A stretch of 64,000 bases of DNA from JBGSPQ01 sp041738505 (GTDB taxonomy: Bacteria > Patescibacteriota > Gracilibacteria > UBA1369), in NCBI GenBank assembly GCA_041738505.1, contig JBGSPQ010000040.1, positions 1-64,000 on the forward strand, read 5' to 3'. Of the stretch, positions 43,839-51,960 are shown one piece after another. Position 1 is the first letter of the stretch; each line of letters opens with the position of its first letter. The notes beneath the pieces are model-generated. The model saw only the letters and a program-made list of their open reading frames with translations. It did no database searches and was not told the origin of the DNA. The translations under genes and the position numbers were made by a program.

Positions 43839-44552
43839 TTATCTTCCATGCGTTTTTAAAGATGAAATTTCCCGCGGGGTGAGGGGTCTCCATTTCCCGC
43901 GTGATAGTTCCCCCAGTTCAATTCCCGCGAACTTCACTCTTTTAAGGATTTTGACTTTGAGTCCGAGCGCCTCGCACATGCGGCGAATCTGCCGGTTTAA
44001 GCCCTGAATGATGGTTATTTTAAACTGTCGGGGGGAGATTTTTTCCACTTTTGCCGGAAGGGTTTTTTGGTTGTCTATTTTCAGTCCGCCGGCCAGGCGA
44101 TTGAGAGTTTCGGCGGTGACGGGTTTGTCCACGGTGACCAGATATTCCTTTTCTATGCGGTGTTTGGATTTGAGCAGTCTGTTGACGATTTCGCCGTCGT
44201 TGGTAAGCAGAAGCAGTCCGGATGTTTCCACGTCCAATCTGCCCACGGGAAAAATGCGTTCTTTGAGATCCACATAGTCCATAACGGTGTTGTCCGATTT
44301 CTTGTCGGTGGTGGTGATGGCTCCAAAGGGTTTGTGGAGGGCGATGTAGATTTTGGTTGTCTGCGGGATAACGGGCTTTCCGTTTGCCGTGATTTTATCT
44401 TCCGCAGATACTTTGTCTCCAAGTACGGCTGTGCGCCCGTTGATTTTCACTTTTTTCTGTTGAATCAGTTTATCGGCTTCGCGCCTGGAGCAAACGCCCG
44501 AGTCGGCCAAAAATTTATTTATTCTGATTGCGGAAGGATTTTGTATTTGCAT
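43839..44552 (-). CDS. RsuA/RluB-family pseudouridine synthase, 237 aa
   Basis: It isomerises a uridine of rRNA to pseudouridine. The N-terminal S4 RNA-binding domain (IRINKFLADSGVCSRREAD, 10-55) is followed by the catalytic domain with active-site Asp in GRLDVETSGLLLLTNDG (near 105) and ITIIQGLNRQIRRMCEALG near the end. Whether the target is 16S or 23S rRNA is not decided by sequence. It stands alone between tRNA-Ser and the atypical gene. Confidence 0.92.
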   Translation of the reverse strand: MQIQNPSAIRINKFLADSGVCSRREADKLIQQKKVKINGRTAVLGDKVSAEDKITANGKPVIPQTTKIYIALHKPFGAITTTDKKSDNTVMDYVDLKERIFPVGRLDVETSGLLLLTNDGEIVNRLLKSKHRIEKEYLVTVDKPVTAETLNRLAGGLKIDNQKTLPAKVEKISPRQFKITIIQGLNRQIRRMCEALGLKVKILKRVKFAGIELGELSRGKWRPLTPREISSLKTHGR

Positions 44553-44617
44553 GGGTCTAATCTATTCAATGGATTAGATTTTCGCAAGGGGACTTGTGTT
44601 TTCCGTTTCATTAGGAA

Positions 44618-44656
44618 GAACCCGGCAGAGAAATCGTGAGTCTCGATGCCGGGTTC
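44618..44656 (-). terminator. Strong hairpin after the atypical gene
   Basis: GAACCCGGCA and TGCCGGGTTC form a 10-base stem, with GAGA/TCTC inside. It lacks a long T run on the minus strand. A second hairpin, CCGGT...ACCGG around CCCCG...CGGGG (44673-44709), precedes it, so the 3' region is highly structured. Confidence 0.6.
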
Positions 44657-44739
44657 ATAAAGGTGATGCCGTGCCGGTGCCCCCGTTGCGTTTGCTTCGG
44701 GGAACCGGGACGTGCGCGTACAAGGTTGGGGGAAGGGGT

Positions 44740-45723
44740 TTAGATTGTCGGTTGAAAGCCGATGATCTTGTGGTTGAAGATGTGAAACTTCCTATCGGGA
44801 GAGGTTTCCGTGTTGGTGAGGATGATGCTCTTTCGCTTGCCCTGTTCCAGGGCTCTGCCGCTCATCATCCGTGTGAACTTGCCGGGGGCGTCGCTGACGA
44901 GCATGGGCGCGCCGATGGTGCGCAGGTTGTGGTCAAATCGAATCGCGAAAATCTTGTCCGGAGTCCGGTAGATGATCATGTTGTCTTCCGAGTCAATGAT
45001 CATGCCGGTGATGCGCTGACCTTTGGTGGTATCCAGGAACGTTCCTCCGATGACGATCCCGCTGTCGGTTCCGAGGATCGGAATGACTTCGTTGTCGCGG
45101 GGGATTGTTAGCAATGTGTTGGCTCCGGTTTCAACCTTCGCCATTTCCGGCTTGATACCGCGCGCGATGTCGGAATGGGATATGAACCCGGAATAGACGC
45201 ATCCCATGTCGGTGAGGAGGTGAATGATGTACTTGAGATAGGTCGGTGAGTACACCATCTGAATGTCGGTTGCCGCGTCGTCGGCGTTCATTCCTGTAAG
45301 CATTGCCGGGTCCAGAACCAACGTGTCGTTGTTGTGGTTCAGGTACCCCACCAACCTGCCGGTGTCCGGCGTGTTGGCCTGAAAGCGGATGTGCCCGTCT
45401 TTGGGCAGTTGAACTTTCTGTGGGTTAATAGCCGCCGTAATTCCCGCCGGGATTGAGTGGTTGAGGGGGCCGTTGGCGAGTATGAATGAATTCATCCCGC
45501 CTGCTTCTCCCTTGATGAAGATAAACTTCCCCATGAAGACGTGGTCGCCGGGGAGTTTTGCAATGTCGGGCGAGTCAAACTTGAATTCCGTGTGACACGC
45601 CGAACCGTAGAATCCCTTCTCCGGCTCCACGCAGATTTCCGCTACAGAGCGGAAAAATTGCATGGGGTTGTCGGTGATTTTTCCGAGCATGCCGATGACC
45701 GTATCCTGATTATTGGTATCCAT
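44740..45723 (-). CDS. Hypothetical protein with atypical codon use, 327 aa
   Basis: I do not recognise it. ATG 45723 (MDTNNQDTVIGMLGKITD) is chosen because it follows AAGAAGGAAAACA, the only good ribosome site in this window. The protein is soluble, beta-rich and without signal peptide. Its third codon positions are strongly C/G-biased (GGC, ATC, TTC, AAG, GAC), unlike the A/T-biased neighbours. A consensus promoter (45787-45815) and 3' hairpins bracket it. High expression, foreign origin or both would explain this. Function is unknown. Confidence 0.75.
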   Translation of the reverse strand: MDTNNQDTVIGMLGKITDNPMQFFRSVAEICVEPEKGFYGSACHTEFKFDSPDIAKLPGDHVFMGKFIFIKGEAGGMNSFILANGPLNHSIPAGITAAINPQKVQLPKDGHIRFQANTPDTGRLVGYLNHNNDTLVLDPAMLTGMNADDAATDIQMVYSPTYLKYIIHLLTDMGCVYSGFISHSDIARGIKPEMAKVETGANTLLTIPRDNEVIPILGTDSGIVIGGTFLDTTKGQRITGMIIDSEDNMIIYRTPDKIFAIRFDHNLRTIGAPMLVSDAPGKFTRMMSGRALEQGKRKSIILTNTETSPDRKFHIFNHKIIGFQPTI

Positions 45724-45786
45724 CTTGTTTTCCTTCTTTGTTCCTTGTTGAGAATGATCCTGTGTGCGAAAAAACACACGAGCGGG

Positions 45787-45815
45787 ATTCTATGTTTTTG
45801 CTTTGGTCAGGTCAA
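45787..45815 (-). promoter_or_regulatory. Promoter of the atypical gene
   Basis: On the minus strand TTGACC (45815-45810), 17 bases, TAGAAT (45792-45787), about 64 bases before the start codon. Confidence 0.7.
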
Positions 45816-45861
45816 ATTGATGTTTGCAAATTCTGTTGAAACGGAAAAAAACTGTTGGATT

Positions 45862-47247
45862 TTATTTTTGCAGGTGTGTGCGGATGTATTTTTTTACATC
45901 AAATTTTGATTTGCAGCCGCCAAAACTCATGAATCGGATTTTGCCAAAGATTTCGCGTTCGCCCCAGGCGCGGTCGTGCACGCCGCCGATTGACCAGGCG
46001 ATGCCGGTAAAACCGTTGGGGTCGCGGCCGTCCAGTTCGTATCTGTCGTTTAAATAAATGGCTGTTTTTTGGGCTTCTTCGGGTGAGCGGGTCCATTCCA
46101 GAATCTTTTTAGCCCAGTACATGCGCATGTAGCCGTGCATTTTTCCATCGTTTACCATCTGCATTTGCGCGGCGTTCCAAAGATCGTCGTGGGTTTTTGC
46201 GGTTTCCAGTTCGCGCCGGCCGTAGATGTATTCGCGCGGGTCGTCGCGGTGTTCGTTTATGGTTTTTTTCGCCCAGTCGGGAAAGCCGGCGGGGTTGTCG
46301 TAATCGGAATTATAAAAACAGAAGTTGTCAGAAAGTTCCCTGCGAATAATCAGCTCCTCCAAAAAAGATTCCTGCGCGGCGATGTGTGCGTCGTATTTTT
46401 GGGTTTCCAGTGCGACTCTTTGCGCGGAAATATGTCCGTAGTGCAGGTGCGGCGAAAGGTTGGATGAACCGTCTTTGTTCGGATCGTTGCGGTCGCTATC
46501 GTAGTTTGTCAGCCGGTTTTCCAGAAAGTCGCGGAGAGTTTTTTGCGCGGACGCGGCTCCCGGTTTTAACCATGTGACAGGCTTTACCAGCGGATTAGGC
46601 GCGTTTTTGCCGGAAGTAAGGGTTTTGATTATTTCGGGCCAATCGTTTTTATGGGCGATTATTTTCCCGGCTGTTTTTTGTAATTCGGCGGGGTGTTTTT
46701 TTAGGGGTGGAAACTCCTCCATGAAATCGGGCAATAGTCTGTGGATTTTTGGACGGATGGTGTACGCGCCAAACTCTCTTTTGGGTGATGCAATCCAACA
46801 GGGGACAATGTTATGCGCGTCCACTTGCCGGAAAGCAACTTTGAGCTTTTTTTTGATTTGGGTGATCCACTTTTGGCAGATTTTCAGGGGACAGAAATCG
46901 GTGACAATCACTCCCGCTTTTAAATCGGTAAAAATTTTTAATAGATTTTCCGGTTGGTTATCCTGATAGGAGATAATCAAAGGGATGTTTTTTTTGTTGA
47001 GATTATTTTCCAGTTCTTTAAGTCCTTCCGTTTTAAAATTAAATTGGCGGAGGCCTCCTCCCATAAAATCGGCGACCAGATTGAATACCACAATCAATGC
47101 CTGTTTGTGTTCCAGTGCCAAATCCTGCGCGTGCAGAAGCGCCCAGTTGTCATCGGCGCGCATGTCGCGGTTCATCCAGTAAATCACCGGGCCTTTTTGA
47201 ATCGGCAGGTTGTTTAAGTTTTGGATTCTTTGCGGGTTTACGCGCAT
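45862..47247 (-). CDS. Class II deoxyribodipyrimidine photolyase, 461 aa
   Basis: Class II photolyases use FAD and blue light to split cyclobutane pyrimidine dimers. The N-terminal chromophore domain opens with VIYWMNRDMRADDNWALLHA, the class II signature. The FAD domain has LSPHLHYGHISAQRVALE, EELIIRRELSDNFCFY, DPNGFTGIAWSIGGVHDRAW and a C-terminal KYIRTH. Length is normal. It follows the GH15 gene by 8 bases on the same strand, so both are likely in one message. Repair of sunlight damage suggests a lit surface environment, as inference. Confidence 0.92.
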   Translation of the reverse strand: MRVNPQRIQNLNNLPIQKGPVIYWMNRDMRADDNWALLHAQDLALEHKQALIVVFNLVADFMGGGLRQFNFKTEGLKELENNLNKKNIPLIISYQDNQPENLLKIFTDLKAGVIVTDFCPLKICQKWITQIKKKLKVAFRQVDAHNIVPCWIASPKREFGAYTIRPKIHRLLPDFMEEFPPLKKHPAELQKTAGKIIAHKNDWPEIIKTLTSGKNAPNPLVKPVTWLKPGAASAQKTLRDFLENRLTNYDSDRNDPNKDGSSNLSPHLHYGHISAQRVALETQKYDAHIAAQESFLEELIIRRELSDNFCFYNSDYDNPAGFPDWAKKTINEHRDDPREYIYGRRELETAKTHDDLWNAAQMQMVNDGKMHGYMRMYWAKKILEWTRSPEEAQKTAIYLNDRYELDGRDPNGFTGIAWSIGGVHDRAWGEREIFGKIRFMSFGGCKSKFDVKKYIRTHLQK

Positions 47248-47255
47248 ATCGCGTT

Positions 47256-49178
47256 TTAATAATGTTTGGCTTTTCTAACCGCTCTTGTTTCTTTGATGAT
47301 GTTTTTGAGTTTCATGGTGATGTTTTTCATCTCCAGATTGGAAAGTGATTTTAGTCCTTTCTTGCGGGCTTTTTCCAGATACAGGGCGCTCATGATCAGG
47401 CCGATGTGGCTGTATGCCTGAGGGTAATTGCCCAGCGCCCCCCCGGTTTTTGGATCAACCTCTTCGGGCAGGAGGCCTGTGGGGCTCGCGTAGTCAAGCA
47501 TTTTTAAGAGCAGGGTGCGGGCTTCGTCAATGCGTCCGCTGTAGGCAAGTACGTCTATCAGCCAGAAAGAGCAAAGCAGAAAAGCTCCTTCGTCGCAATG
47601 CAGGCCGTCTTCGGTTTCCTCGGATTTGTAGCGGTAAACAAGGCCTTCTTTGGTGGTCAGGTTTTTAACAATCGCGTCTACGGTTCCCTGCACGCGAATG
47701 TCGTTGAATGGCAGAAGTTTCATGATTGGTATAAGCAGAGCGCCGGCGTCCAGAACGTCGGAGTCGTAGGATTGTACAAAGCTGTTCAGTTTGCTGTTGA
47801 ATCCCCGGGAGAGAATGGAGGATTTGATTTCTTCGCGAACTTTCTCCCATTTTTCGCGCGGGCAGGTTTTTTCTTGTTTTTCGGCGATTTTAAGTCCGCG
47901 ATCCAGCGCCACCCAGCACATCAGTTTGGAATGAATAAAGTGTTTGTATCCGCCGCGAACCTCCCAAATACCGGCGTCGGGCTCTTTCCAGACTTCGCAG
48001 ACGTGATTGACCAGCCGGGTTAAGAGCTGCCATTCCTCGTCGGCCAAATCCATACCAAAGCGGCTGGTTTCATAAAAAACATTTACAAGTTCTCCGTAAA
48101 TATCCAGTTGTTTCTGTTTGGCGGCGCCGTTGCCGATGCGTACGGGTTTGGAATTTTTGTAGCCGGAAAGATGATCCAGAATTTCCTCTTTGAGGTCGGT
48201 TTCGCCGTTCAGGCCGTACATAATTTGTAAATCTGCCGGGTCTTTGAACTTGGAGCAGGTTTTTATGAACCATTCCAGATTTTTGCGCGCTTCGTTAACA
48301 TAGCCCAGTTTATATAGGGCACGGACGGTAAAGGAGGCGTCGCGGATCCAGTTAAAGCGGTAGTCCCAATTGCGGTCGCCGCCAATGTGTTCTGGCAGGG
48401 ATGTTGTGGGGGCGGCGCAAATGGCTCCGGTCATGTCCTGAATAAGCAGTTTAAGTACAAGTCCGGAGCGGATGATGATTTCTTTCCAGGGACTTTTAAA
48501 CAGCCCCGTTTCTATCTGATAAACATCGGAGTCGTTGACCCAGCTGTTCCAGAAGGCGTGTGTGGTTTTAAAGGCATTTTCGCAGTGGGTGTCGGTTAAT
48601 GGACGGTCGTCGTTATAGGAAAGGGCGAACCAGAGCGTTTCTCTTTGTTTAAGGGTGAACGTTCCGGTGGCTGTGTTGTTGTTAATCGTCAGCGGTACCG
48701 GAGATGAAAGGTGGAGATGTTCTTTGTGATTTTTGGCTGTAATTCCTTTTTCGGTTTTTTCCAGTGCGGTTTCTGTGCGCGCGTAGTTGAATCTGGGGCT
48801 GAAGCGGGTTTCAATTTCCACGGTGCCGCGGGTGCATTTTACCTGTCGTATCAGAGTGGGAAATGTGTTTTCGTAAGGTCGTCCCACATGTTTTACAGGC
48901 ATAAAGTCGGTAATTGTGATGTAGCCGGAAGCGGTGCGGAATTTTGTTTCCAGAATATTGGTGTTTTGCAGATATTGCTGGGATGAAACGTATTTATGAG
49001 TGGGACTGATGGAAAAACAGCCTCCTTTGTTTTTATCAAGTATCGCGGCAAAAACGCTTGGTGAATTTAGGTGTGGTAGGCAGTACCAGTCAATTGATCC
49101 GTCTTTGCCAACGAGCGCGCAGGTCAATAAATCGCCGATAAGGCTGTAATCGCTGATTTTTTTGTAGTCCTTATCCAT
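47256..49178 (-). CDS. GH15-family glucoamylase/trehalase-like enzyme, 640 aa
   Basis: GH15 enzymes hydrolyse terminal glucose from starch, glucan or trehalose. The N-terminal beta domain (about 1-220, starting YSLIGDLLTCALVGKDGSID) leads into the (alpha/alpha)6 barrel with GGDRNWDYRFNWIRDASFTV (20 given) near 270. The catalytic acid pair is likely in the CDEGAFLLCSFW block and GLLPEEVDPKTG near 590. No signal peptide is seen, so it is probably cytoplasmic, acting on stored sugars. It heads a likely operon with the photolyase. Confidence 0.9.
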   Translation of the reverse strand: MDKDYKKISDYSLIGDLLTCALVGKDGSIDWYCLPHLNSPSVFAAILDKNKGGCFSISPTHKYVSSQQYLQNTNILETKFRTASGYITITDFMPVKHVGRPYENTFPTLIRQVKCTRGTVEIETRFSPRFNYARTETALEKTEKGITAKNHKEHLHLSSPVPLTINNNTATGTFTLKQRETLWFALSYNDDRPLTDTHCENAFKTTHAFWNSWVNDSDVYQIETGLFKSPWKEIIIRSGLVLKLLIQDMTGAICAAPTTSLPEHIGGDRNWDYRFNWIRDASFTVRALYKLGYVNEARKNLEWFIKTCSKFKDPADLQIMYGLNGETDLKEEILDHLSGYKNSKPVRIGNGAAKQKQLDIYGELVNVFYETSRFGMDLADEEWQLLTRLVNHVCEVWKEPDAGIWEVRGGYKHFIHSKLMCWVALDRGLKIAEKQEKTCPREKWEKVREEIKSSILSRGFNSKLNSFVQSYDSDVLDAGALLIPIMKLLPFNDIRVQGTVDAIVKNLTTKEGLVYRYKSEETEDGLHCDEGAFLLCSFWLIDVLAYSGRIDEARTLLLKMLDYASPTGLLPEEVDPKTGGALGNYPQAYSHIGLIMSALYLEKARKKGLKSLSNLEMKNITMKLKNIIKETRAVRKAKHY

Positions 49179-49187
49179 GGTAATGCC

Positions 49188-49216
49188 AAGATAGTTTATT
49201 GGCGGTGAAATTTCAA
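49188..49216 (-). promoter_or_regulatory. Promoter of the GH15-photolyase pair
   Basis: On the minus strand TTGAAA (49216-49211), 17 bases, TATCTT (49193-49188), only about 10 bases before the start codon. Confidence 0.55.
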
Positions 49217-49251
49217 ATTGTCGGATTTATAGGCAAATCATTACTGAATTG

Positions 49252-49280
49252 TTGCATTATTAATTAAAATGTGTCATAAT
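49252..49280 (+). promoter_or_regulatory. Promoter of the paralogous membrane protein pair
   Basis: TTGCAT (49252-49257), 17 bases, CATAAT (49275-49280), 60 bases before ATG 49341. Confidence 0.62.
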
Positions 49281-49340
49281 TATACGATTAGTGCCGATTA
49301 ATTTTATATAAATCCTTTTTATTTATTAATAAAAAATACT

Positions 49341-49694
49341 ATGCAAGATGTTCCAAAACTTATGGCTGACGGTAAAAAAAGCCCCGAATATACAAGGCTT
49401 GTGCTGGCTTTTTTAGCCGGAGTCGCTGTTACTGTTCTTATCATGTCACTTACGGCAGGTTCTTTGCTTCAGGGGGCGCTTATTCCAATGCGCGGGACTT
49501 TTTCAACCACGACAACAGTCACCAAAACCTCAACATCCGCTCCTACCATAACAACGGTGGACAAACCGTCCACTATAGATACATATACGACAACCGCTGA
49601 CAAAACGTCTACGACGGATGGGGCAAGCAATGATATTCCTTCCACTGAACAGGATGATGGAATAGAAGACATTACAAGTAGTACAAGACCTTAA
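49341..49694 (+). CDS. Small membrane-anchored Thr-rich protein, 117 aa (paralogue A)
   Basis: The N-terminal 48 residues nearly equal those of the next gene: KLMADGKKSPEYTRLVLAFL then one membrane segment (AGVAVTVLIMSLTAGSLLQG). The rest is a low-complexity Thr/Ser/Asp-rich tail (TTTVTKTSTSAPTITTVDKP, 20 given), probably outside the cell and possibly glycosylated. No function is known. A short leader AAATCCTTTTT resembles that of the next gene, so the pair arose by tandem duplication. Confidence 0.7.
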   Translation: MQDVPKLMADGKKSPEYTRLVLAFLAGVAVTVLIMSLTAGSLLQGALIPMRGTFSTTTTVTKTSTSAPTITTVDKPSTIDTYTTTADKTSTTDGASNDIPSTEQDDGIEDITSSTRP

Positions 49695-49729
49695 TTTATC
49701 AAAACCTTTTTACCCATTAACAAAAAAAT

Positions 49730-50389
49730 ATGTCAAAAGGTACAAAACTTACGGCTGACGGTAAAAAAAGCCCCGAATATACAAGACTTGCTCTGGCCTT
49801 TCTTGGTGGAGTCGCTCTTACTGTGCTGATTATGTCTCTAACGGCGGGATCGCTAATGCAGGGTTATCTGAATTTCAGAGATGTTACGATGACAAAATCG
49901 GCCAAGGTATTAACCACAAAGGATACAACCGGTGCGAAGGTTATGCCTGCAAAAGATTCTACCGGCAAAAGATTTGCCGATGCCTTTGAAAAAAGAGTGG
50001 TGAAGGTAAAAGATATGCAGAATCTGGAAACCAATGAATTGGAATACACCCTTATGGACGGACAGGTTGTTGATGGCACATATGTGGATGTATACGTAAC
50101 CGATGCCGGTGCAACATATTTGGCAAAGGATGTTTCAACGGTGGAGGTGGCCGAATTGGTATCTTTGGATTCTACAACACAGGAGGCTGTGGCAACATTC
50201 ACGGATGTTACATATAAGACTCTGGAAGGAACGACATTTACATCCAGTGATCTAAAATATATGACTTTGAAGGACAGTTCGACCGTTTATGATATGGAGG
50301 TGGCAACTTTGTCCATTAAAGACAGTCCGACAGCCACCGCGGTTTACACGATAAATCTTACGGATTCCGCTCCCACTATTGCTTACTAA
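49730..50389 (+). CDS. Membrane-anchored protein with extracytoplasmic domain, 219 aa (paralogue B)
   Basis: It shares the N-terminal KLTADGKKSPEYTRLALAFLG and membrane segment with paralogue A, followed by a distinct 165-residue extracytoplasmic domain rich in Thr, Val and Asp. Phrases such as MDGQVVDGTYVDVYVTDAGA and FTDVTYKTLEGTTFTSSDLK suggest beta-sheet. No Cys and no known catalytic motif. It lies 35 bases after A and likely shares its message. The shared anchor with different outer parts looks like a membrane-tethering module. Confidence 0.72.
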   Translation: MSKGTKLTADGKKSPEYTRLALAFLGGVALTVLIMSLTAGSLMQGYLNFRDVTMTKSAKVLTTKDTTGAKVMPAKDSTGKRFADAFEKRVVKVKDMQNLETNELEYTLMDGQVVDGTYVDVYVTDAGATYLAKDVSTVEVAELVSLDSTTQEAVATFTDVTYKTLEGTTFTSSDLKYMTLKDSSTVYDMEVATLSIKDSPTATAVYTINLTDSAPTIAY

Positions 50390-50397
50390 TTGAAAAC

Positions 50398-50487
50398 TGG
50401 CGGAGAGAGAGGGAGTCGAACCCTCGAACGCCTTTCGACGTTACACGCTTTCCAAGCGTGCGCACTAGGCCACTATGCGATCTCTCC
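50398..50487 (-). tRNA. tRNA-Ser(GGA)
   Basis: The acceptor GGAGAGA/TCTCTCC, discriminator G and encoded CCA are complete. The anticodon loop is TTGGAAA (anticodon GGA, reading UCC and UCU). The variable arm is long (AACGTCGAAAGGCGTT), as expected for serine. The T loop is TTCGACT. It lies just beyond the stop of the preceding plus-strand gene, in convergent orientation. Confidence 0.95.
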
Positions 50488-50497
50488 TTGTTTGATA

Positions 50498-50597
50498 GGT
50501 TGCCCGCTCCGGCTCACTCGCGCCTTGGGGCCCACGAGACCCAAGGCTTCGTTCGCCTCCGCGCTCGCGCCGTGCGCTCGCGGTGGGTTGCCCGCTC
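50498..50597. repeat. G+C-rich island with direct repeats
   Basis: GGTTGCCCGCTC occurs at 50498-50509 and again at 50586-50597. Between them is the hairpin GCCTTGGG/CCCAAGGC (50522-50547) and many GCGCTCGC words. The stretch is far richer in G+C than its surroundings and has no gene. It is next to a tRNA gene, as is 43471-43586. Confidence 0.6.
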
Positions 50598-50670
50598 TGC
50601 GCTCGTCCGCTGCGGTACAGATGTTACTTGATTATACCGTCGGTCGGCAAATCAAAAATTATCGGGTTCA

Positions 50671-50699
50671 AAAAATCCCTCCTGCACGGAGGGATTTTT
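50671..50699. terminator. Bidirectional terminator
   Basis: ATCCCTCC pairs with GGAGGGAT around TGCAC, flanked by A5 and T5. It lies after rpmB on the minus strand and could also stop plus-strand transcription coming from the island. Confidence 0.85.
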
Positions 50700-50725
50700 G
50701 TTTTATTACAATCAACAAAAAGCGA

Positions 50726-50965
50726 TTAATCTCTTGCTTTTTTGACCAGTTTTTTCAGTTCGGCGCCGAACTTTGCGGGATTCTTCATTAAAGTTCTTTG
50801 GGCGCTGGTGCTGATCCTGATCTTGATTTTTTTGCCCGATACCGGGTCTACAATGGTTTTCTTGTTTACGTTGGGCATAAACCTGCGTCTGGTAGCGCGC
50901 AGCGAGTGGCTGCGTTTGTTTCCGGTGGCCGGTCTTTTACCCGAGAGTTGACAGACTTTAGACAT
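50726..50965 (-). CDS. rpmB: 50S ribosomal protein L28
   Basis: A component of the large ribosomal subunit. ATG 50965 (MSKVCQLSGKRPATGN) gives the typical 79-residue protein with LRATRRRFMPN, KKIKIRISTSAQRTL and a Lys-rich end. The terminal CxxC zinc pair seen in some L28 proteins is absent except for one Cys. It is a single gene with promoter 50988-51015 and terminator 50671-50699. Confidence 0.95.
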   Translation of the reverse strand: MSKVCQLSGKRPATGNKRSHSLRATRRRFMPNVNKKTIVDPVSGKKIKIRISTSAQRTLMKNPAKFGAELKKLVKKARD

Positions 50966-50987
50966 AGTCAATATATTAAGCCATAGC

Positions 50988-51015
50988 AGTCTATCATGCT
51001 TTTTTCATTTTTCAA
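50988..51015 (-). promoter_or_regulatory. Promoter of rpmB
   Basis: On the minus strand TTGAAA (51015-51010), 16 bases, TAGACT (50993-50988), about 22 bases before the start codon. Confidence 0.6.
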
Positions 51016-51024
51016 GCTTAAAAT

Positions 51025-51645
51025 ATGGAATTTCTCTACCTTATCGCATCTCTGGTTATTGTTATTACAATTCATGAATTTTCGCACGCTTGGACGGCTT
51101 TTAAATTGGGTGATCCCACTGCCAAATTTGAAGGAAGGGTGAGTTTGAATCCTTTAAGGCATCTGGATCCTATTGGCACCCTGATGATGTTTTTGGTGCA
51201 TATTGGCTGGGGCAAGCCGGTTCCGGTGAATCCGAAGTATTTTAAAAACAGGACCAGGGATGAAGCTTTAACGGCTTTGGCGGGGCCTTTGTCCAATCTG
51301 ATACTGGCCGTGGTGATTGCCATTCCCCTTAAGTATTATGGGGACAGAATGTTTGATCAGGTTTTTGTGTTTTTGAATATTCTGATGGATATCAGCATTA
51401 TTCTTTTTGCTTTTAATATGCTGCCTTTTCCGCCACTGGACGGGTCAAAGTTTCTTGGATGGTTCATTCCCCGCAAGTATAAGCCAAAATATGATTTGTA
51501 CTTGCAGAACGGAACTGTTTATTTTTTGATTTTTCTGGTGACAGACAGGTTTTTGTTGCTTAAGATTTTTGGCTTCTCCTTCCTTTCCGAGTTTATCGGG
51601 GTGATTTTTACTTTTGTAAAAACGGCAATATTTTTAGGTACGTAA
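51025..51645 (+). CDS. Site-2 protease family (M50) membrane metalloprotease, 206 aa
   Basis: M50 proteases cut substrates inside the membrane. The zinc site HEFSH lies at residues 17-21 in the first hydrophobic segment. The third zinc ligand is in NMLPFPPLDG near 135. Between them is NPLRHLDPIGTLMM and VPVNPKYFKN. The short form, without PDZ, resembles the SpoIVFB-like/uncharacterised group. Four or five membrane segments can be placed. Substrate unknown; an anti-sigma or lipoprotein-signal role is possible. Confidence 0.92.
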   Translation: MEFLYLIASLVIVITIHEFSHAWTAFKLGDPTAKFEGRVSLNPLRHLDPIGTLMMFLVHIGWGKPVPVNPKYFKNRTRDEALTALAGPLSNLILAVVIAIPLKYYGDRMFDQVFVFLNILMDISIILFAFNMLPFPPLDGSKFLGWFIPRKYKPKYDLYLQNGTVYFLIFLVTDRFLLLKIFGFSFLSEFIGVIFTFVKTAIFLGT

Positions 51646-51656
51646 ATGTGAATATC

Positions 51657-51686
51657 TTGAATTCGGGCGGGGAAAAGTGGTATCCT
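51657..51686 (+). promoter_or_regulatory. Promoter of the structured RNA
   Basis: TTGAAT (51657-51662), 18 bases, TATCCT (51681-51686). The first base would be near 51693. Confidence 0.48.
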
Positions 51687-51692
51687 TGATAA

Positions 51693-51960
51693 GGTGTGTT
51701 TAAGGTTTTTCCGCTTGCTGATGGGGGAAAGCCTTGTTTTTTATATGGAAGGGGGGTAAGGTTGGGATGTCTCTGGTTTGTTCGTTAACAAATCACAAAT
51801 ACTCTCTCTTCGTTAGCTTTAAGGGAATTCAAGATGGTTGCGATCGTGGTCGCAACATGAGGATACCCACCTGGGCATTTGGGGGCCTAGTGTCTGTGGA
51901 GCTACGGCACGCCGGAGAACTAATTTAAAAAGAATCTTTTGAATCATTCAAAAGATTTTT
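51693..51960 (+). ncRNA. Probable structured non-coding RNA, about 268 bases
   Basis: This region lies between a promoter and a strong terminator and has no convincing gene on either strand. Stems visible: AAGG-TTTTTCC with GGGGGAAA-GCCTT (51702-51735), a long-range CTCTGG/CCGGAG closing pair (51771-51776 with 51912-51917), TTTGTT/AACAAA (51777-51792) and GTTGCGA/TCGCAAC (51837-51856). Inside the long-range pair is a dense, G+C-rich conserved-looking stretch (GAGGATACCCACCTGGG, then GGGGGCCTAGTGTCTGTGG). I compared it from memory with tmRNA, 6S, SRP and RNase P signatures and none fitted. It could be a known family such as raiA RNA that I cannot test. Confidence 0.6.

Noticed and set aside
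50390..50791. Reading frame across tRNA-Ser(GGA) and the G+C-rich island
   Set aside because: It overlaps a complete tRNA on the other strand and reads repetitive Ala/Arg-rich sequence.
51850..51875. Resemblance of ACATGAGGATACCCACC to the MS2 coat-protein hairpin
   Set aside because: The required stem does not close in this context, and the similarity is too short to mean anything.
51734..51928. 64-codon frame inside the structured RNA
   Set aside because: It crosses several perfect stems and has no recognisable protein features or ribosome site.
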